64,000 bases of DNA, from NCBI RefSeq assembly GCF_014192155.1, contig NZ_JACHXO010000005.1:124001-188000 (forward strand), in the 5' to 3' direction. Source of the DNA: Roseateles terrae (GTDB taxonomy: Bacteria; Pseudomonadota; Gammaproteobacteria; Burkholderiales; Burkholderiaceae_C). Positions 61,175 through 64,000 of this stretch are shown piece by piece (position 1 is the stretch's first letter; every line of letters begins with the position of its first letter). Made by a program: the position numbers and the translations under genes. The notes under the pieces were generated by a model. That model worked only from the letters and a program-made list of their open reading frames with translations, was not told where the DNA came from and made no database searches.

Positions 61175-62776
61175 GTGACCTCGACGGGGCGCGCTCCTGC
61201 GAGCGGCGGGGCCCTGCCTGGCGTGCAGGCCTGCGGATGGCGACCTGGGCTGCGTCGCGGCGCCAAAGGCTTGCTGCGACCGGTGTTGGGGGTGCTGCCG
61301 CTGCTGATGGTGGCGCTGTGGCATGTGGCGGCGTCGGCTCAGGGGCCCGCTGTCGCTGCGCCGGCCACTGCCACACCGCAGGAAGCGGCCACCGTGCTGG
61401 AGCTGCAGGTGCTGCAGTCCCAGCAGGCACTGGTGTCGCTGCGCAAGCTCAAGACCGAGCTGGGCACCATTGAGCTGCTGCTGCATCCGAGGACCAATCG
61501 TTATTACATCGCGGTGACCTCGCGCACGGGACAGGTCCGGCGGGTGGTGCGCAGCGACAACGAGCGTGCCGCGCAATTGGGCTTCGAGAGTTTCCGACGT
61601 CTGGCCGGGCAGGGGGAAGCGGGACGGCCGGCGCTGCTGGGAGAGACCTTGATCGAAGCGGAAGCGGGGGCAGCGGCGGCGGCCGGTGGATCGGCCGGGA
61701 ATGCTGGAGGCACCGGGACTGGCGGTGCAGCCGGTGCAGCAGGCACCGCGGGTAAAGCGGGCGTTGGCGTTTCCGCCAGCCCCAGCGCGTCCGGCGACGT
61801 TGCTGGCCGCGCAGCGATGCCGACGCAGGGCGCCACGATCACACAGTCTCAAAGCCGGGCTCCGGCACCCACGTCGACATCAGCGGCGTCAATGGGCCGT
61901 CTCCCCGGCGACGCTGGCGGCAGTTCAGTCGGCGGTGCTGTCGGCGGCTCAGTCGGCAGCTCAGTCGGCAGCTCAGCGACAACCACCAGCGGCAGCGCGG
62001 ACGTCGGCAGGCCGGCCGCCCCCAGCCAGCCCACGATGGCGCCAATGCAGGCGCCGCCGCGCTCACCCCTGATGGACGAAGTGCTGCGGCTGCAGAACGC
62101 CGGTCGCCTGACCGCCATGCGCCGCGCGGACAACGGCAGCTTCAATGCCCAGCTGTTCTTCCAGATCGATGCGGCTCGCTACTTTGTGCTGCTGGCGCAA
62201 GGCAAGGACCTCTGGCGGGTGGTGCAGGCCCATGACAGCGCACAGGCCCTGCGCCTCTATGAGGATTTGGCCCATCAGTCCGCCGCGCTGGCGGCGGATG
62301 AGTTGCGCCGGCTGGAATTGAAGGCCCAGACGGACGCAGCGGAGCGGGAACTGCGCCAGGCCCAGGCCCAGACCCGCCAGATGGCGGAGGAAGTGGAAGC
62401 CGATCGCCGCTATCGCGCCATGATCCAGGCGCAGGAAAACCAGAGCCGCGCGGACGTCTCGGCCCTGCAGCAACAGCAGCGGCAGCTTCAGGAACAGCTG
62501 ATGGCGGAGCAGCGCCGTGTCATGGAGCTGCGGCGGCAGCTGGACCCCTCCGCGCGGGGCACTGCCGGCGCAGCGAGTGGCGGCGGCTCCAACGCCGGAG
62601 GCCCCGCGGCGGGCGGCATGGGCAACACGGGCGGCATGGGGAGACTCAGCGGCGCCTCGACCCGCCGCGGTGCCGGACAGCAGGAGTGCCGCATCGTCCA
62701 GCCCGGGCAGCCGGTCTCCCCCTCCGAGCGAGACCTGCCGGTGTGCGGCCTGGAGCGTAGCGGACGCGGCCAGTGA
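61175..62776 (+). CDS. Exported DUF2968 protein with two copies of the domain core
   Basis: About 533 residues. A basic stretch and one hydrophobic signal/anchor (LLRPVLGVLPLLMVALWHV then ASAQG) open the protein. The C-terminal half is DUF2968-like: LRLQNAGRLTAMRRADNGSF, ARYFVLLAQGKDLWRVVQAH, then a Gln/Glu/Ala/Arg coiled coil (about 405-500). The N-terminal half carries a divergent copy (LQSQQALVSLRKLKTELGTI, NRYYIAVTSRTGQVRRVVRS). A Gly/Ser/Ala linker of about 110 residues joins them. The GTG at 61175 has a perfect GGAGG six bases before it; in-frame ATGs at 61049-61121 would add up to 42 residues. The function is unknown; the family is mainly found in Burkholderiales. Confidence 0.78.
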   Translation: MTSTGRAPASGGALPGVQACGWRPGLRRGAKGLLRPVLGVLPLLMVALWHVAASAQGPAVAAPATATPQEAATVLELQVLQSQQALVSLRKLKTELGTIELLLHPRTNRYYIAVTSRTGQVRRVVRSDNERAAQLGFESFRRLAGQGEAGRPALLGETLIEAEAGAAAAAGGSAGNAGGTGTGGAAGAAGTAGKAGVGVSASPSASGDVAGRAAMPTQGATITQSQSRAPAPTSTSAASMGRLPGDAGGSSVGGAVGGSVGSSVGSSATTTSGSADVGRPAAPSQPTMAPMQAPPRSPLMDEVLRLQNAGRLTAMRRADNGSFNAQLFFQIDAARYFVLLAQGKDLWRVVQAHDSAQALRLYEDLAHQSAALAADELRRLELKAQTDAAERELRQAQAQTRQMAEEVEADRRYRAMIQAQENQSRADVSALQQQQRQLQEQLMAEQRRVMELRRQLDPSARGTAGAASGGGSNAGGPAAGGMGNTGGMGRLSGASTRRGAGQQECRIVQPGQPVSPSERDLPVCGLERSGRGQ

Positions 62777-62861
62777 CGGTGCGCAGCACGCCCTGACTTC
62801 CGGTCTCGGACTGGCCGGCCCCCTATCATCCCCGGCGATGTGACCAGTCCCGGGGACCCTT

Positions 62862-63827
62862 GTGAACGACGCACGCACGCCTTCCACCCACGTACGGCCC
62901 AAGCTGCTGCTGCTGATGCCGATGGCCCAGGAACACCAGGCCCAGCTGCGGCAACGGTTTGATGTGATCGATGCGCCCACCGCGGCCCTGCGTGCGCAAG
63001 CGGTGGCCGAGCATGGCGCGGACATCCAGGTGGTGTTGACCATCGGCGCCGTCGGGCTGCGGGCGGATGAAATTGCCGCCCTGCCGCGGCTAGGATTCGC
63101 CGCGGCCCTGGGCGCCGGCTACGAGAACATTGACGTGGCCGCCGCCCGGGCGCGCGGCATTGCGCTGGCCAATGGTGCGGGCACCAATGACGCCTGTGTG
63201 GCCGACCATGCGATGGCGCTGCTGCTCGCCAGCGTGCGCGCGCTGCCGCAACAGGAGCAGGCGCTGCGCGCAGGGGTCTGGCGCGACGCGCTGCCGTTGC
63301 GCCCGAGCGTCAATGGCCGGCGCCTGGGCATTCTGGGTCTGGGCACCATCGGCATGCGCATCGCCCGCCGGGCCGCGGCCTTCGACATGGAGGTCGGCTA
63401 TCACAACCGCCGTGCGCGGCCGGATGCCGACAGCTACCGCTACTTCGACTCGGTGATGGCGCTGGCCCACTGGGCCGATTTCCTGGTGGTGGCGGCGCCT
63501 GGCGGGCCGGGTACCCGCCACATCGTCAATGCCGATGTGCTGCAGGCGCTGGGGCCGCAAGGGCACCTGGTGAACATCGCCCGAGGCAGTCTGGTGGATA
63601 CCGCCGCGCTGGCCCAGGCGCTGGCCGCAGGTCAGCTGGGTGGGGCAGCGCTGGATGTGTATGAATCCGAGCCGCATCCGCCCCAGGAGCTGCTGGGGTT
63701 TCCGAATGTGATCCTGACGCCGCACATCGCCGGCTGGTCGCCGGAATCGGTGCAGGCGACGGTGGATCTGTTCCTGCTCAATGCGCAGCGGTGGCAGGAC
63801 GGACAGCCCCTGCAGACGCCGCTATGA
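62862..63827 (+). CDS. D-2-hydroxyacid dehydrogenase (glyoxylate/hydroxypyruvate reductase type)
   Basis: 321-residue NAD(P)H-dependent reductase of 2-oxoacids. The Rossmann motif GLGTIGMRIARRAAAF is at about residues 157-172. Catalytic Arg is in NIARGSLVDT, Glu in DVYESEPHPP and His in TPHIAGWS. The phrase NNRRARP at the cofactor position (YHNRRARPDA) carries Arg residues that suggest NADPH preference. The start is a GTG at 62862. The closest functional groups are hydroxypyruvate reductase and GhrB-like enzymes; the substrate is not certain. Confidence 0.9.
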   Translation: MNDARTPSTHVRPKLLLLMPMAQEHQAQLRQRFDVIDAPTAALRAQAVAEHGADIQVVLTIGAVGLRADEIAALPRLGFAAALGAGYENIDVAAARARGIALANGAGTNDACVADHAMALLLASVRALPQQEQALRAGVWRDALPLRPSVNGRRLGILGLGTIGMRIARRAAAFDMEVGYHNRRARPDADSYRYFDSVMALAHWADFLVVAAPGGPGTRHIVNADVLQALGPQGHLVNIARGSLVDTAALAQALAAGQLGGAALDVYESEPHPPQELLGFPNVILTPHIAGWSPESVQATVDLFLLNAQRWQDGQPLQTPL

Positions 63828-64000
63828 GCGGCTGTGGGGCGCCTTGCGGTCGCCACAAAAAAATATCCGCCCCAGGAGGGCCAGCGACGGTTCGGGTACC
63901 GTTGCCGGACCGCTCCAGCAGGGCGGACCAAGGGGGTTTGAACTGAAATAACGTATCGCGGGGGCTGATCAGCCCAGCACCCCGGTGACCAGGCCCAGGC

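Noticed and set aside
61900..62000. Repeated GGC/AGC/TCA codons resembling a tandem or CRISPR-like array
   Set aside because: This is the Gly/Ser/Val low-complexity linker inside the DUF2968 protein; there are no spacers or constant repeat length.
63828..63900. Hairpin near a run of seven A after the 2-hydroxyacid dehydrogenase gene
   Set aside because: The A-run is on the plus strand after the stem, so it does not give a U-tract for the plus-strand gene. On the minus strand the T-run comes before the stem, so it is not a terminator either way.
63969..64000. Possible C-terminal end of a minus-strand gene (LGLVTGVLG then stop)
   Set aside because: Nine hydrophobic residues before a TGA look like a membrane protein end, but 32 bases are too few to support a gene.

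Overview
The window is one contiguous piece of high-GC (roughly two-thirds G+C) chromosomal DNA. It most resembles a betaproteobacterium of the order Burkholderiales, probably near Roseateles/Mitsuaria. The clues are the divergent LysR/llpE/RND efflux arrangement known from Burkholderia, the paired cyanophycin synthetases with an ABC transporter and a DUF1854 protein, a leucine-degradation operon containing carbonic anhydrase and aceK, PEP-CTERM proteins, and DUF3331 and DUF2968 proteins. The taxon is inferred, not proven. No rRNA, tRNA, CRISPR array, transposase or phage gene was seen.

Layout: 1-0.7 kb, end of a sensor histidine kinase. 0.7-9.2 kb, a multidrug efflux locus (LysR regulator, lipase-like LlpE, adaptor, RND pump, outer-membrane channel, terminator). 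9.2-12.5 kb, an LtrA-like membrane protein and a diguanylate cyclase. 12.6-13.8 kb, two small heat-shock proteins. 13.9-23.8 kb, a cyanophycin island: two synthetases and an FUSC membrane protein on the minus strand, and a divergent ABC transporter plus DUF1854 protein. 23.9-31.0 kb, a leucine/acyl-CoA catabolic operon behind a perfect LiuR-like palindrome. 31.0-34.9 kb, secreted proteins (SCPU pilin-like, PEP-CTERM, a small exported protein, and a leishmanolysin-like metallopeptidase with a PA domain). 35-37.4 kb, a receiver protein and a diguanylate cyclase. 37.5-42 kb, a solute-binding protein, a glycerophosphodiesterase and a chemoreceptor. 42-46 kb, a PaoABC-type molybdenum aldehyde oxidoreductase. 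46.2-47.1 kb, a cyanophycinase. 47.3-56 kb, mixed metabolism: M13 peptidase, MFS transporter, lipoprotein, VOC protein, cysteine hydrolase, second chemoreceptor, GIY-YIG-like protein and Tat-exported FAH-family protein. 56.0-56.4 kb, an unusual duplicated intergenic repeat. 56.4-64 kb, TetR regulator, DUF3331 protein, an ABC importer lacking its binding protein, a duplicated-domain DUF2968 protein and a 2-hydroxyacid dehydrogenase.

Two physiological themes stand out. The first is nitrogen storage. A complete cyanophycin synthetase lies next to a second synthetase whose Mur-ligase half has lost its P-loop and C-terminal lid, the same state known for CphA2 enzymes that polymerise beta-Asp-Arg dipeptide. 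A cyanophycinase, which makes that dipeptide, is 25 kb away. The second is leucine/acyl-CoA catabolism coupled to bicarbonate supply (carbonic anhydrase) and to glyoxylate-bypass control (AceK).

The most unusual observations are the CphA2-like synthetase, an LlpE protein without catalytic Ser or His, a Tat-lipoprotein FAH enzyme, a metzincin with its third zinc ligand displaced by a PA domain, and a 104-bp module duplicated at an exact 234-bp offset with DnaA-box-like sequences.
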